Shown: one piece after another, positions 52,648 to 60,971 of the stretch
Position numbering within the stretch: the stretch's first letter is position 1
How the letters are laid out: the number at the start of each line of letters is the position of its first letter
Assembly (NCBI GenBank): GCA_023388995.1
Contig: JAEWFD010000038.1
Coordinates: 1 to 64,000, forward strand
Source: Bacillota bacterium
GTDB taxonomy: Bacteria; Bacillota_I; Bacilli_A; Erysipelotrichales; Erysipelotrichaceae
DNA: 64,000 bases
Direction of reading: 5' to 3'
Position numbers and translations under genes: made by a program
The notes under the pieces: generated by a model
What the model saw: only the letters and a program-made list of their open reading frames with translations
What the model was told of the DNA's origin: nothing
Databases searched by the model: none

Positions 52648-52681
52648 ATAAAAACCTGGCACAACTTTCCTTGAACCAGGT
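52648..52681 (-). terminator. Terminator after metK
   Basis: ACCTGG (52654-52659) and CCAGGT (52676-52681) with a loop of 16, then TTTTATTT on the minus strand. Confidence 0.75.
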
Positions 52682-52696
52682 CCTAATTATAATAGC

Positions 52697-53797
52697 TTAT
52701 GCTTTCAACGAAATGATTTGTTCCCATGGCAAGTTTAAATCTTCCCTGCCAAAATGACCATATGCTGCCAACGGCGCAAACATCGGACGTTTCATCTGCA
52801 TTGCTTCAATCATATGCGCTACGCGGAAGTCAAAATTCTGCTCGACAAGTGCGTGAATTTGTTCTTCGGATACGGCATTTGTTCCAAAGGTATCGATAAA
52901 TACCGAAATCGGCTTGCTTTGCCCGATGGCATAAGATAATTCTACTTCACACTTCTTGGCAAACCCGTTTGCTACGATGTTCTTCGCAACAAATCGCGCA
53001 TAGTATGCCGCTGTCCGATCCACCTTGCTGCCATCTTTGGAACTGAAGCATCCGCCGCCGATTCTACCATGGCCGCCATACGTATCCACAACAATCTTGC
53101 GTCCGGTTGTTCCGCTGTCGCCAAATGAGCCCCCTACCACAAAAGAGCCGCTAGGGTTGATGATATATTTGGTATCCGCATCAACAGGATAGTCTTTCAC
53201 AACAGGCAAAATCACATGTTTCATAACATAGGTTTCCAGATCATGCTGACTGATTCCGGCACAATGCTGCGTAGATACCAATATGGTATCAATGCGAGCA
53301 ATCGTATCACCTTCATATTCAACACTCACCTGCGTCTTGCCGTCCGGTTTCAAAATCGTTGCCGGATCTTCCTGAAAAACTTTTGTCAGCTGTTTGGCCA
53401 GCAAATGAGCAAGGTGGATGGAAAGCGGCATATATGTTTTGGTTTCCTCACAAGCATAGCCAAACATAATTCCCTGATCGCCTGCGTGCACCTCTTCTTT
53501 CGCAACCGCCTGAAAAATTTCTGCTGATTGCACACCAACTTTCACCAATACCTGATATTCTTCCTCAAAGCCGATCTTGCGCACTACCTCTTTCGCAATT
53601 TGGGCGTAATCCAAATCAGCTTTGGTGTTTGCCTCACCATATACAAAAATCAATTCATCTTTAATGGTAGCCTCAACCGCCATTTTACTTTCGGGATCTT
53701 GAGCCAATGCCGCATCTAAAATAGAATCCGCGATTTGATCGCAAATCTTATCCGGATGTCCCTGGGTTACTGATTCACTCGTAAATACATGTTTCAT
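52697..53797 (-). CDS. metK: S-adenosylmethionine synthetase
   Basis: 366 aa. Makes SAM from methionine and ATP. Signature segments: E-S-V-T-Q-G-H-P-D-K near 8-17, GDQGIMFGYA near 112-121, GGGCFSSKDGSKVDR near 250-264. Length is a little below the usual 380-400. The start ATG at 53797 follows TGGAGGAG at good spacing. Transcription is controlled by the SAM-I riboswitch in its leader (53830-53960). Confidence 0.96.
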   Translation of the reverse strand: MKHVFTSESVTQGHPDKICDQIADSILDAALAQDPESKMAVEATIKDELIFVYGEANTKADLDYAQIAKEVVRKIGFEEEYQVLVKVGVQSAEIFQAVAKEEVHAGDQGIMFGYACEETKTYMPLSIHLAHLLAKQLTKVFQEDPATILKPDGKTQVSVEYEGDTIARIDTILVSTQHCAGISQHDLETYVMKHVILPVVKDYPVDADTKYIINPSGSFVVGGSFGDSGTTGRKIVVDTYGGHGRIGGGCFSSKDGSKVDRTAAYYARFVAKNIVANGFAKKCEVELSYAIGQSKPISVFIDTFGTNAVSEEQIHALVEQNFDFRVAHMIEAMQMKRPMFAPLAAYGHFGREDLNLPWEQIISLKA

Positions 53798-53829
53798 ATC
53801 TTTCTCCTCCAACAGATTCAATATCAAGA

Positions 53830-53960
53830 AGAAAAAACACCCCAAGAAAGAGGTGTTAAGGTCCTGTTCTCTTCCTTATCGTTATTAGCTGTACCACCTT
53901 GCAAAGCAGGTTGGTATGAGATCGTCGAGCTAATCCTCTCCCTCATTCTTGATAATGAAC
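53830..53960 (-). promoter_or_regulatory. SAM-I (S-box) riboswitch and terminator upstream of metK
   Basis: On the minus strand: P1 TTATC ... GATAAG (about 53951-53955 with 53875-53880), P2 arms ATGAG and CTCAT bounding a kink-turn-like GGAG/GACGAT, loop AUUAGCU pairing with AGCUAAU (pseudoknot), and P3 ACCAACC/GGUGGU. The terminator AACACCTC/GGGGTGTT (53836-53857) with TTTTTT follows. A promoter-like TTGCAT (53990-53995) precedes. SAM binding is expected to favour termination. Confidence 0.85.
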
Positions 53961-53998
53961 GTTATTATTTAATCACAAATATCTTTTTTATGCAACTG

Positions 53999-54262
53999 TT
54001 ATGCTTTGGAAACAGAGGTAAGTATTTCTAACACCTGTTCCTTGCTCACCGCACCTTCATGTACTTTCACCTCATCCACATAGAAGGAAGGTACCAAATA
54101 GTAGTCATAGGAATCCGCAAGTTCCTTTTCTTTTCGTTCCTCAATCATATGAATGTTAACTGCCTTCAAATCCGGATATTCCTCTGTTAATTCTTCTATA
54201 TAGCGAAGAGCCTTTATGCAATACGGACAATTGTCCAACAAAAATAATTTTACGTTTTTCAT
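53999..54262 (-). CDS. Glutaredoxin-like CPYC protein
   Basis: 87 aa, thioredoxin fold. The active site CPYC is at about 11-14 (DNCPYCIKALRYIEE), and the cis-Pro motif V-P-S-F-Y is near 64. It likely reduces disulfides or takes part in thiol repair. The longer frame from 54346 is rejected; the ATG at 54262 is the natural start, with AAGGG a bit far at 11 nt. Divergent from the HAD gene at 54346. Confidence 0.8.
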   Translation of the reverse strand: MKNVKLFLLDNCPYCIKALRYIEELTEEYPDLKAVNIHMIEERKEKELADSYDYYLVPSFYVDEVKVHEGAVSKEQVLEILTSVSKA

Positions 54263-54345
54263 ACTTTTACGTTCCCTTCTAACGCGATTCATTTTCCTTT
54301 TTCCTATATTCATTATATAATAGAACACGAATGTGAGGTAATACA

Positions 54346-55152
54346 ATGCATCAAATTAAAGCAATCTTTTTTGATCTGGATGGAACAGTGATTGATCCAA
54401 TCACTCATACCATCCCGGCTTCCACCATACAAGCCTTAAATGCACTGGCCCAAAAAGGAACTCTCCTCTTTGTTGCTACTGGCCGCAGCTACCATATGCT
54501 GGAAGAAATCGATGGGATTCTAAAACTTCCTTGGAGTGGTTTTGTTTGTTCCAACGGACAATGTATTTTCGATAAAACGGGTAAACTTGTGAAAGGCTCT
54601 TATTTCAAAAAAGAACAAATTGAAGCTTTGCTGAGTTATTGCAAAGAAGAAGAGATGGTCGTGAATCTGGTAAGTGCCAAAGAAAGTATTGCCCCGCTGG
54701 GTGTCAATGCGTATATGGTGCAAGCCCATGATTTCTTTCATGAGCCATTGCCTGTTGTGGTAAAACCTTATGTGATTCAGGAAGATATATACATGGCTCT
54801 GATCTACAACGATCCTTCCTACAACTTCCATAACGTGGAGCAGCTTCCCGGCTTGCGCGCTTTCCCGAACCAATCTAGCTATGCCGATGTTGTATTGGAT
54901 GGTGTATCCAAAGCAAGCGGCATTGCTTACTTCTGTGAGCAGCATCAGATTGCGGCGGCAGAAACGATGGCCTTCGGAGATGGCGGCAATGATATTGATA
55001 TGCTGAAACATGTTGCTGTCGGAGTCGCGATGGGCAATGCTTCCGATGTATTGAAACAAGCAAGCGATTATATCACCGATGCTGTAGACGCAGATGGCAT
55101 TCCTCATGCACTGCTGCATTTCAACTTACTCACAAAGGAGGATTTACAATGA
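54346..55152 (+). CDS. Cof-type HAD-IIB phosphatase
   Basis: 268 aa. Motif I FFDLDGTV (D9, D11), motif II VATGRS, motif III/IV MAFGDGGNDIDML near 208-220. The third Cof-type protein in the window. GAGG lies 9 nt before the ATG. Its stop overlaps the ATG of the flavin reductase (ATGA), so the two are translated together. Confidence 0.9.
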   Translation: MHQIKAIFFDLDGTVIDPITHTIPASTIQALNALAQKGTLLFVATGRSYHMLEEIDGILKLPWSGFVCSNGQCIFDKTGKLVKGSYFKKEQIEALLSYCKEEEMVVNLVSAKESIAPLGVNAYMVQAHDFFHEPLPVVVKPYVIQEDIYMALIYNDPSYNFHNVEQLPGLRAFPNQSSYADVVLDGVSKASGIAYFCEQHQIAAAETMAFGDGGNDIDMLKHVAVGVAMGNASDVLKQASDYITDAVDADGIPHALLHFNLLTKEDLQ

Positions 55153-56138
55153 TTCACACACCACTGACTATTCATCACAAGTTATTCACCAATCGTCTGG
55201 TCATGCCGCCCATGGCAACTGCGAAATGCGGGGAAGATGATCATGTAACTGATGAAATCATTGCATATTACGACGAAAAGTCAAAGGGCGGTTATCTTTC
55301 CCTGATCATCATTGAGCATAGCTATGTGATGATGCAGGGCAAAGCCAGTGCCCGACAAATGTCCATTGCAAGCGACTCTGCAATTCCCCAATTGAAGAAA
55401 TTGGCAGATACGATCCACAACAATGGTTCTTTGGCTATTATGCAGATCAATCATGCAGGAACAGCCAGTGACAGCCAGATTACCGGCCAGCCTGTCTATG
55501 GTCCATCCGCGCTGGTTCATCCAAGAACCAAGCAAGAATGCCAGGCAATGACTGCGGAAGATATCCAAGCAGTCGTTCTCGCATTCCAGCAAGCAGCACT
55601 TCGTGTCCAAGCTGCTGGATTTGATGGCGTCGAACTCCATGGTGCGCATGGATATTTGCTAAGCCAGTTCTTTTCGCCGAAAACCAACAAAAGAACAGAT
55701 GCTTATGGCGGTTCCCTCGAAAATAGGATTCGCTTGCATTTGGAAATTATTCAAGCAGTAAAAGCAGTTGTTTCCGAAGATTTCCTGGTACTTCTTCGCT
55801 TTGGTGCTTGCGATTACATGGAGGGCGGCGCAACCATCACGGATGCAGTCATCGCAGCCAAGCAATTTGAAGCCGCAGGAATTCATGCCATTGATATCAC
55901 CGGAGGTTTAAAAGGTTTTGTCAATCCTCTGTCTGATCAGCCTGGCTGGTTCCAGGATGCCAGCAAAGCCATCAAGGAGGTTGTATCAATTCCTGTCATT
56001 CTGACAGGAGGAATCAAGGATATAAAAGATGCGGAAGCATTGCTGAAAAAAGGTGTGGCCGACCTCATTGGCGTAGGACGCTCCATCTTAACCGATTCCC
56101 AGTGGGCAAAACATGCCATGGAACAACGCAATCAATAA
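55149..56138 (+). CDS. NADH:flavin oxidoreductase, Old Yellow Enzyme family
   Basis: 329 aa. TIM-barrel FMN enzyme reducing enones. Segments NRLVMPPMATAKCG, INHAG (near 100-104), and the FDGVELHGAHGYLLSQFFSP stretch carry FMN and catalytic residues; LTGGI and IGVGRSIL near the end bind the phosphate. Natural substrate unknown. It forms an operon with the HAD gene and ends in a strong terminator. Confidence 0.92.
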   Translation: MIHTPLTIHHKLFTNRLVMPPMATAKCGEDDHVTDEIIAYYDEKSKGGYLSLIIIEHSYVMMQGKASARQMSIASDSAIPQLKKLADTIHNNGSLAIMQINHAGTASDSQITGQPVYGPSALVHPRTKQECQAMTAEDIQAVVLAFQQAALRVQAAGFDGVELHGAHGYLLSQFFSPKTNKRTDAYGGSLENRIRLHLEIIQAVKAVVSEDFLVLLRFGACDYMEGGATITDAVIAAKQFEAAGIHAIDITGGLKGFVNPLSDQPGWFQDASKAIKEVVSIPVILTGGIKDIKDAEALLKKGVADLIGVGRSILTDSQWAKHAMEQRNQ

Positions 56139-56143
56139 CCAGG

Positions 56144-56173
56144 CAGTCATCTCGAAAGAGATGGCTGTTTTTT
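56144..56173 (+). terminator. Terminator after the Old Yellow Enzyme gene
   Basis: CAGTCATCTC (56144-56153), GAAA loop, GAGATGGCTG (56158-56167), then TTTTTT. Confidence 0.92.
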
Positions 56174-56190
56174 AAAATCCTATATCATGC

Positions 56191-56228
56191 AAAAAGGTAG
56201 TTTAGCCCATTTCCCGGCATCCACTACC
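56191..56228 (-). terminator. Terminator after the glycerate kinase gene
   Basis: GGTAGT (56196-56201) and ACTACC (56223-56228) with inner GCC/GGGC pairing, then TTTTT on the minus strand. Confidence 0.8.
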
Positions 56229-56238
56229 TAATACATAC

Positions 56239-57372
56239 TCATATTGTTTTGTTTGTCTGTAAAAGACGAATAATATTCTCCATTGTAATTGCTAAATTCT
56301 GCAGCGAATATTGTTTTGCTTCTTCAAATGGAAGCGGAGCTTGATTGATGGTGAAATATGCAGAAACACCTTCTTCATACACACGCTCAATCTGATATGC
56401 AGCCGCACCCGCTACAGCAATTACCGGAATTTGCTTCTGCTTTGCTCTGCGGGCAACACCGATCGGCACTTTTCCTCGCAAGCTTTGGGTATCAATCCGA
56501 CCTTCACCTGTAAAAACAAGATCCGTATGTTCCAGCAACGTTTCAAATTGAACCGTATCTAAAACTACCTCAATCCCCATCTTCAATTCACTGCCTAAAA
56601 AGGCAATCATGCCGGCACCCATTCCACCGGCAGCTCCCCCGCCAGCTACTTGCGAAACATCAATTCCCAGACTTGTTTGAATCACATTTGAAAGATGACG
56701 CAAGCCCTGATCCAAGGTTTGAACCATCACTGCATCAGCGCCTTTTTGCGGACCGAAAATATATGCTGCTCCTTGCAATCCAAACATGGGATTGTCAATA
56801 TCACACATAGTCACAATCTCGATATCCGCCAAGATCGGATCAATGTTGCTTACATCAATGGATCGCACGTTTTCTAACGTGCCTCCCGTTGGTATAAAGC
56901 TCTCGAGTGATGCATTGAGAAATTGCACGCCAAGCGCTGCTGCTGCACCGCAGCCTGCATCATTCGTCGCAGAACCACCTAAGCCGACAATCATTTTCCT
57001 GCAACCTCTGCGGGCAGCATCCAGCATCAACTGTCCTGCTCCATATGTGGTTGTCAACAAAGGATTTTTCCGATCTTCTACAAGAGGAAGGCCGGCACAT
57101 GCCGCCATTTCGATGATTGCTGTATCCCCAATCATACCGTAAAAAGCTTGCATTTCCTCAAAATAAGGGCCTCTCACCGGCAGCCATATCTTCTCACCGG
57201 CAGCAGTGGCTAAAAAGGCATCTACCGTACCTTCCCCGCCGTCCGCCACGGGAATTTCCAAAATTTCCGCCTCAGGAAGATGCTCATGCAGCACCTGTTT
57301 CATAACTGCACACACTTCCGCCGAACTCATGGTACCCTTAAAAGAATCCGGAATACAGATTACTTTCTTCAA
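56239..57372 (-). CDS. Glycerate kinase, GlxK/GarK type
   Basis: 377 aa. Converts D-glycerate to phosphoglycerate. Signature: VICIPDSFKGTMSS at the N-terminus, GGEGTVDAFL, and VGLGGSATNDAGCGAAAALG near 130, then GEGRIDTQSLRGK and GAAA later. The start is TTG at 57372 with AGGAG 8 nt upstream; the GTG at 57381 overlaps the Shine-Dalgarno. It lies 28 bp behind the GntP-type permease, likely one operon. Confidence 0.9.
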   Translation of the reverse strand: MKKVICIPDSFKGTMSSAEVCAVMKQVLHEHLPEAEILEIPVADGGEGTVDAFLATAAGEKIWLPVRGPYFEEMQAFYGMIGDTAIIEMAACAGLPLVEDRKNPLLTTTYGAGQLMLDAARRGCRKMIVGLGGSATNDAGCGAAAALGVQFLNASLESFIPTGGTLENVRSIDVSNIDPILADIEIVTMCDIDNPMFGLQGAAYIFGPQKGADAVMVQTLDQGLRHLSNVIQTSLGIDVSQVAGGGAAGGMGAGMIAFLGSELKMGIEVVLDTVQFETLLEHTDLVFTGEGRIDTQSLRGKVPIGVARRAKQKQIPVIAVAGAAAYQIERVYEEGVSAYFTINQAPLPFEEAKQYSLQNLAITMENIIRLLQTNKTI

Positions 57373-57400
57373 TACAACCACTCCTGTCTATTCAAGCATT

Positions 57401-58813
57401 TTATAAAAATAATGATAGTAAGAAAATACCAGCCATTGCGCCAATACCCATCCACAAAGTTACCATGGTTTGGGTCTTATAGCCATCTTCCGGCTTCATG
57501 CCGCCAAAATTCGTTACAACCCAGAAATAACTATCATTCGCATGGGATACGGTCATAGACCCTGCTCCAATCGCCATAACAGCCAATGCAGCCAATACCG
57601 GCGTATTCAATCCAAGTACTGCCATCATGGAATCACTCACTGCATAACTCCCTAAAATACCAGCTGTTGTTGTAATCGCTACAGTGGAAGAACCTTGTGC
57701 TGTTTTTAAGATTGCTGCAATAATGAACGGGAAGAAAATACCGATGGTGGAGATTGCTCCCGCATTTGCTTTCATAAATTCCACAAATCCAGCCGATGCG
57801 ATAACACGTCCTAATACACCGCCAGCAGCCGTAACAAATAAAATCGGTCCAACTGTCTTTAAAGTATCATTGGTAATTTGATTAAACTGATCCAGTTTCC
57901 CTGCACTTGCAAGCAGCCAAACACCAAACAGCAAACCAACCGTCAATGCAATAATCGGAGTTCCCAAAAATTTCAGAATATCAACAGCGCCACCATTCAT
58001 CTTCATCGCTGCTACCAAAGAACTGACAGACATCAATACAATCGGCATAACAATCGGTGACAAGGAAAGAAAGCCGCTTGGCAACGTTCCATACTCTTTC
58101 ACCAATTCATCATATGATTTTTGTGAATCCGACAAATCTTCCAAGTCTTCAGAAGATTGTACTTTCTTGCCAATATACTTGCAATAAAAATACGCAGGTA
58201 TTAAAGCCGGAATGGAAGCAATCGCTCCAAACAGCATAATCAGCAATAAATTATCCCCTAGCCCGACAGACCCTGCCGCAGCAATTGGTCCCGGTGTCGG
58301 CGGAATAAATACGTGTGAAGCATATAACCCAGCCGATAACGCAATGGTCATTGCAACACTGGATGTTCTTGTCCTTTTCCGCAAAGCTTTGCGAATCGGA
58401 TCCAAAATAACAAATCCGCTGTCGCAGAATACCGGAATGGAAACAATCCAACCCATAATCAAAATGGCCAATTCCGGTTGTTTCTGTCCCACCAGTTTAA
58501 CAACCATATCTGCAAGCTTAATGGCAGCACCTGTTTTTTCCAGCATAACGCCAACCAAAGCCCCTAATATAATGACAATCCCGATACTTTGAAATGTTCC
58601 GCTAAAACCAGCCCCGATCATCGTTGCAATTCCTTGCTTGGCCGGTGCATCGGCAGTTGCCGGAATATCCACTAACGGGATACCTACCACTATGGCCAAG
58701 ATCAATGAAACCCCCATAATCGCTAAAAACGGATGAATGTTAAATTTAGAAATAGCAATAATCATGATAGCTATTGCCAGGACGAAAGTAATAATAAGTG
58801 GAATTCCTGTCAT
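57401..58813 (-). CDS. GntP-family permease, probably for glycerate or gluconate
   Basis: 470 aa with about 12 helices. The GntP family loop motifs are GATLGGM-like and P-x-P-P-T-P-G-P-I-A, seen as FIPPTPGPIAAAG near 155. It lies upstream of glycerate kinase and next to a CdaR regulator, so glycerate is the likely substrate; GntP proteins also carry gluconate. The start ATG at 58813 is preceded by AAGGGG at 9 nt. Confidence 0.85.
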   Translation of the reverse strand: MTGIPLIITFVLAIAIMIIAISKFNIHPFLAIMGVSLILAIVVGIPLVDIPATADAPAKQGIATMIGAGFSGTFQSIGIVIILGALVGVMLEKTGAAIKLADMVVKLVGQKQPELAILIMGWIVSIPVFCDSGFVILDPIRKALRKRTRTSSVAMTIALSAGLYASHVFIPPTPGPIAAAGSVGLGDNLLLIMLFGAIASIPALIPAYFYCKYIGKKVQSSEDLEDLSDSQKSYDELVKEYGTLPSGFLSLSPIVMPIVLMSVSSLVAAMKMNGGAVDILKFLGTPIIALTVGLLFGVWLLASAGKLDQFNQITNDTLKTVGPILFVTAAGGVLGRVIASAGFVEFMKANAGAISTIGIFFPFIIAAILKTAQGSSTVAITTTAGILGSYAVSDSMMAVLGLNTPVLAALAVMAIGAGSMTVSHANDSYFWVVTNFGGMKPEDGYKTQTMVTLWMGIGAMAGIFLLSLFL

Positions 58814-58832
58814 TCTCCCTAACCCCTTCCTG

Positions 58833-58863
58833 ATCACAGTTTTGTGATGCTATCATCATTATA
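58833..58863 (-). promoter_or_regulatory. gntP-glycerate kinase promoter region with palindrome
   Basis: -10 TATAAT (58858-58863, minus strand) and, just downstream, the 16-bp palindrome ATCACA-GTTT-TGTGAT (58833-58848) at the expected start site. It could be a CdaR-type operator. Confidence 0.55.
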
Positions 58864-58902
58864 AAAAGATTTCTGTCCTTTCGCCATGGTTCCCATACCA
58901 TA

Positions 58903-58916
58903 CAAAAGCGCTTTCA
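58903..58916 (-). promoter_or_regulatory. cre-like box upstream of the glycerate operon
   Basis: Minus strand TGAAAGCGCTTTTG is one base off the ideal 14-bp CcpA box. It lies about 40 bp upstream of the -10, between cdaR and gntP. It supports catabolite control and shares its core with the palindromes at 6431-6470. Confidence 0.7.
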
Positions 58917-58933
58917 TTTGTTCTTGATACCAA

Positions 58934-60079
58934 TCACTCTTTTCCCAATGAACTAAAAAATTTCAGGGCCAGATCAAATAGAGGAATATATTTGCAATGT
59001 CGTGGATCATATCCTGTCTTTTGTTCAATGCCCTTCAATTTATATTGCAATGTATTTTTATGGATAAACAGCTGCGCAGCCGTCTTTTCAATTGAGCCGT
59101 TATTTTCATACAGCAGTTCAAGTAGAGGACGATATTCCATAATCTCATGCTGACTGCAATTGGCAAACACTTTTTCAATAAACTCCAGTTTCATGTGATC
59201 TGATAATTCGTGCAGAAACAATTCAATGTGGATATCTCGATATCCCATCCATGTTTTTTCTCCATACAACGCACAAGCTGACAACGCCTTTCGAGCCTGC
59301 AAATAGGATTGATGCATCTCCTTGGCAGCAGCTGTTTTTTCATCATATCCAATTTGTACAATCAAGCCGTATTGTTCTTTGATGGCTGACGCAGCACTCC
59401 GGCACCGCTCTTCCAGTTCTTCATCACTGATGGATTGCACTAAAAAAACACGGCGTGAGCCGAGCCGAATGACAAAGTCATTCATGCTGGTCTGAAATTG
59501 TCGCTTTAAATAGCGCGTTGCCTGATCCAGGTGCTGCTGCATCGCTTTCATGTTATGCTCATCCCTGACAACAATAGCCGAGATTAAAACACGGCGGGGA
59601 ATATTCACATCCACCCCAATGGAATGTCCCAAATCACTGAAGTTAGGATCTTTCGCAAATTTCTCGTCTTTGATCCACTGCTCCAAAAACCGGCTGCGAA
59701 TCTTTTCTTCTTGTGCTTTTTCAGACCGCTGCATTTCATCACGAATATACATTTCCGTAAACTTCTTAATTATCTCTCCATACTTCGCAACTTTGCTGCG
59801 TTCGCCTGTAATCCCGATCACACCAACAATATCCTCATCCACCACGATCGGCAAATTAACCCCTTTGCGGCTCCCGGGGAACTCCTGATCAGAGTCAATG
59901 ATTAAATAAGGAAGGCTTTTATCGATTAAACACTTTGCTCCCATATGATAGCTATTAATGCGCTCGGGGTCAGTACTGGCGATGATCATACCTTGCTGGT
60001 CAATAAAATTGATGTGCTGATGAATAATGCCATTTAGTTCCTGCACCATCTGATTTGCGAATACTCTTGATATTTCCAT
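58934..60079 (-). CDS. CdaR-type sugar diacid/glycerate regulator
   Basis: 381 aa. The N-terminal sugar-diacid recognition domain spans about 5-135 (IHQHINFIDQQGMIIASTDPE, VIGITGE). A GGDEF-like region is in the middle, and the PucR-type C-terminal HTH is at the end (SIEKTAAQLFIHKNTLQYKL). In enteric bacteria the homolog activates glycerate and glucarate genes. The ATG at 60079 has GAGG 6 nt upstream; the long 60214 start is rejected. Its position beside the GntP permease and glycerate kinase predicts it controls them. Confidence 0.9.
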   Translation of the reverse strand: MEISRVFANQMVQELNGIIHQHINFIDQQGMIIASTDPERINSYHMGAKCLIDKSLPYLIIDSDQEFPGSRKGVNLPIVVDEDIVGVIGITGERSKVAKYGEIIKKFTEMYIRDEMQRSEKAQEEKIRSRFLEQWIKDEKFAKDPNFSDLGHSIGVDVNIPRRVLISAIVVRDEHNMKAMQQHLDQATRYLKRQFQTSMNDFVIRLGSRRVFLVQSISDEELEERCRSAASAIKEQYGLIVQIGYDEKTAAAKEMHQSYLQARKALSACALYGEKTWMGYRDIHIELFLHELSDHMKLEFIEKVFANCSQHEIMEYRPLLELLYENNGSIEKTAAQLFIHKNTLQYKLKGIEQKTGYDPRHCKYIPLFDLALKFFSSLGKE

Positions 60080-60143
60080 ATGCAACCTCGTCATTTTCTT
60101 TATTATAACATGACTGTAAGCGCACACAAATACAAGATGCCGA

Positions 60144-60815
60144 TCACCGGTCAATAATCGGGATAATGTCGCTGGAAAGAGGTGTAAACGTTCTTCCCGA
60201 AACACCACCTGCATAGTTCTCCTGCTGAACCATGCCGGTATATAAATCGCCCAACAGTACTTTACGCCAGATATTTTTCATTGCAAAAGAAGGCGAAGTT
60301 GTAAACGTCGGAACAATTTGGATATTGGAAATCGGCAACGTCGTTGTTAAGGCGGCGATGATACTGAAATTATTTTCTAATGTTATAATTTGATGTTCAT
60401 ACATAGATGCAACTTCTATAATGGAAACTTTAGTTGACGCAACTGCCTGATACGTAATCTGAACGGAATACAAAATGTAATCGGACTCCTCTTCATCGCA
60501 CAGAAGTTCAACCGGAACGGTAAAGGCCACTGTTTGAAAGCTGTTATATCCTTCCCGAAAGTAATCATATACATACTTGCACTGCCCGGTTTTGCGATTG
60601 CGATAAATAGCTGTTGTGGAAGCATTCAGCTTTGCAAACCAGGCATTCGAACCTTTGACATTTAATAGAAAACGATCCGTCAAGTGAAACTGCGACTGCT
60701 CGATCCACCAGACCGTAGCCGTTGCCGTCACATAGGTGCGATCAAGGCGAACATCATAGGCATAATGAACCAGCGTTATCTCACCAGTCATCTTCCCTGT
60801 TTCTAAAAAATTCAT
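60144..60815 (-). CDS. Unknown 223-aa protein
   Basis: No signal peptide, no membrane helix and no family recognised. The sequence is beta-rich with many aromatic residues (W, Y, F), and its middle part (RTYVTATATVWWI, TVAFTVPVELL, YSVQITYQAVA) suggests a beta-sandwich. GGTG lies before the ATG. It ends 65 bp upstream of cdaR and follows a terminator, so it may be its own unit or share the cdaR transcript. Confidence 0.65.
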   Translation of the reverse strand: MNFLETGKMTGEITLVHYAYDVRLDRTYVTATATVWWIEQSQFHLTDRFLLNVKGSNAWFAKLNASTTAIYRNRKTGQCKYVYDYFREGYNSFQTVAFTVPVELLCDEEESDYILYSVQITYQAVASTKVSIIEVASMYEHQIITLENNFSIIAALTTTLPISNIQIVPTFTTSPSFAMKNIWRKVLLGDLYTGMVQQENYAGGVSGRTFTPLSSDIIPIIDR

Positions 60816-60926
60816 GCGTTCACCTCACTTCAAAACAGTATATGCAAAGAAAGGAAGGCTCCTGCCCAAAAATCAACGCTTTTGAACTATACTCAGGCAA
60901 GACTACATGTTTGTGAAGTTGTTTAT

Positions 60927-60957
60927 AAAAAAAGCGGACAGCAACTCGCCTCCCGCT
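60927..60957 (-). terminator. Terminator after the ABC-F gene
   Basis: AGCGG (60933-60937) and CCGCT (60953-60957), then TTTTTTTA on the minus strand. Confidence 0.8.
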
Positions 60958-60971
60958 ATGATTCATTTCTC

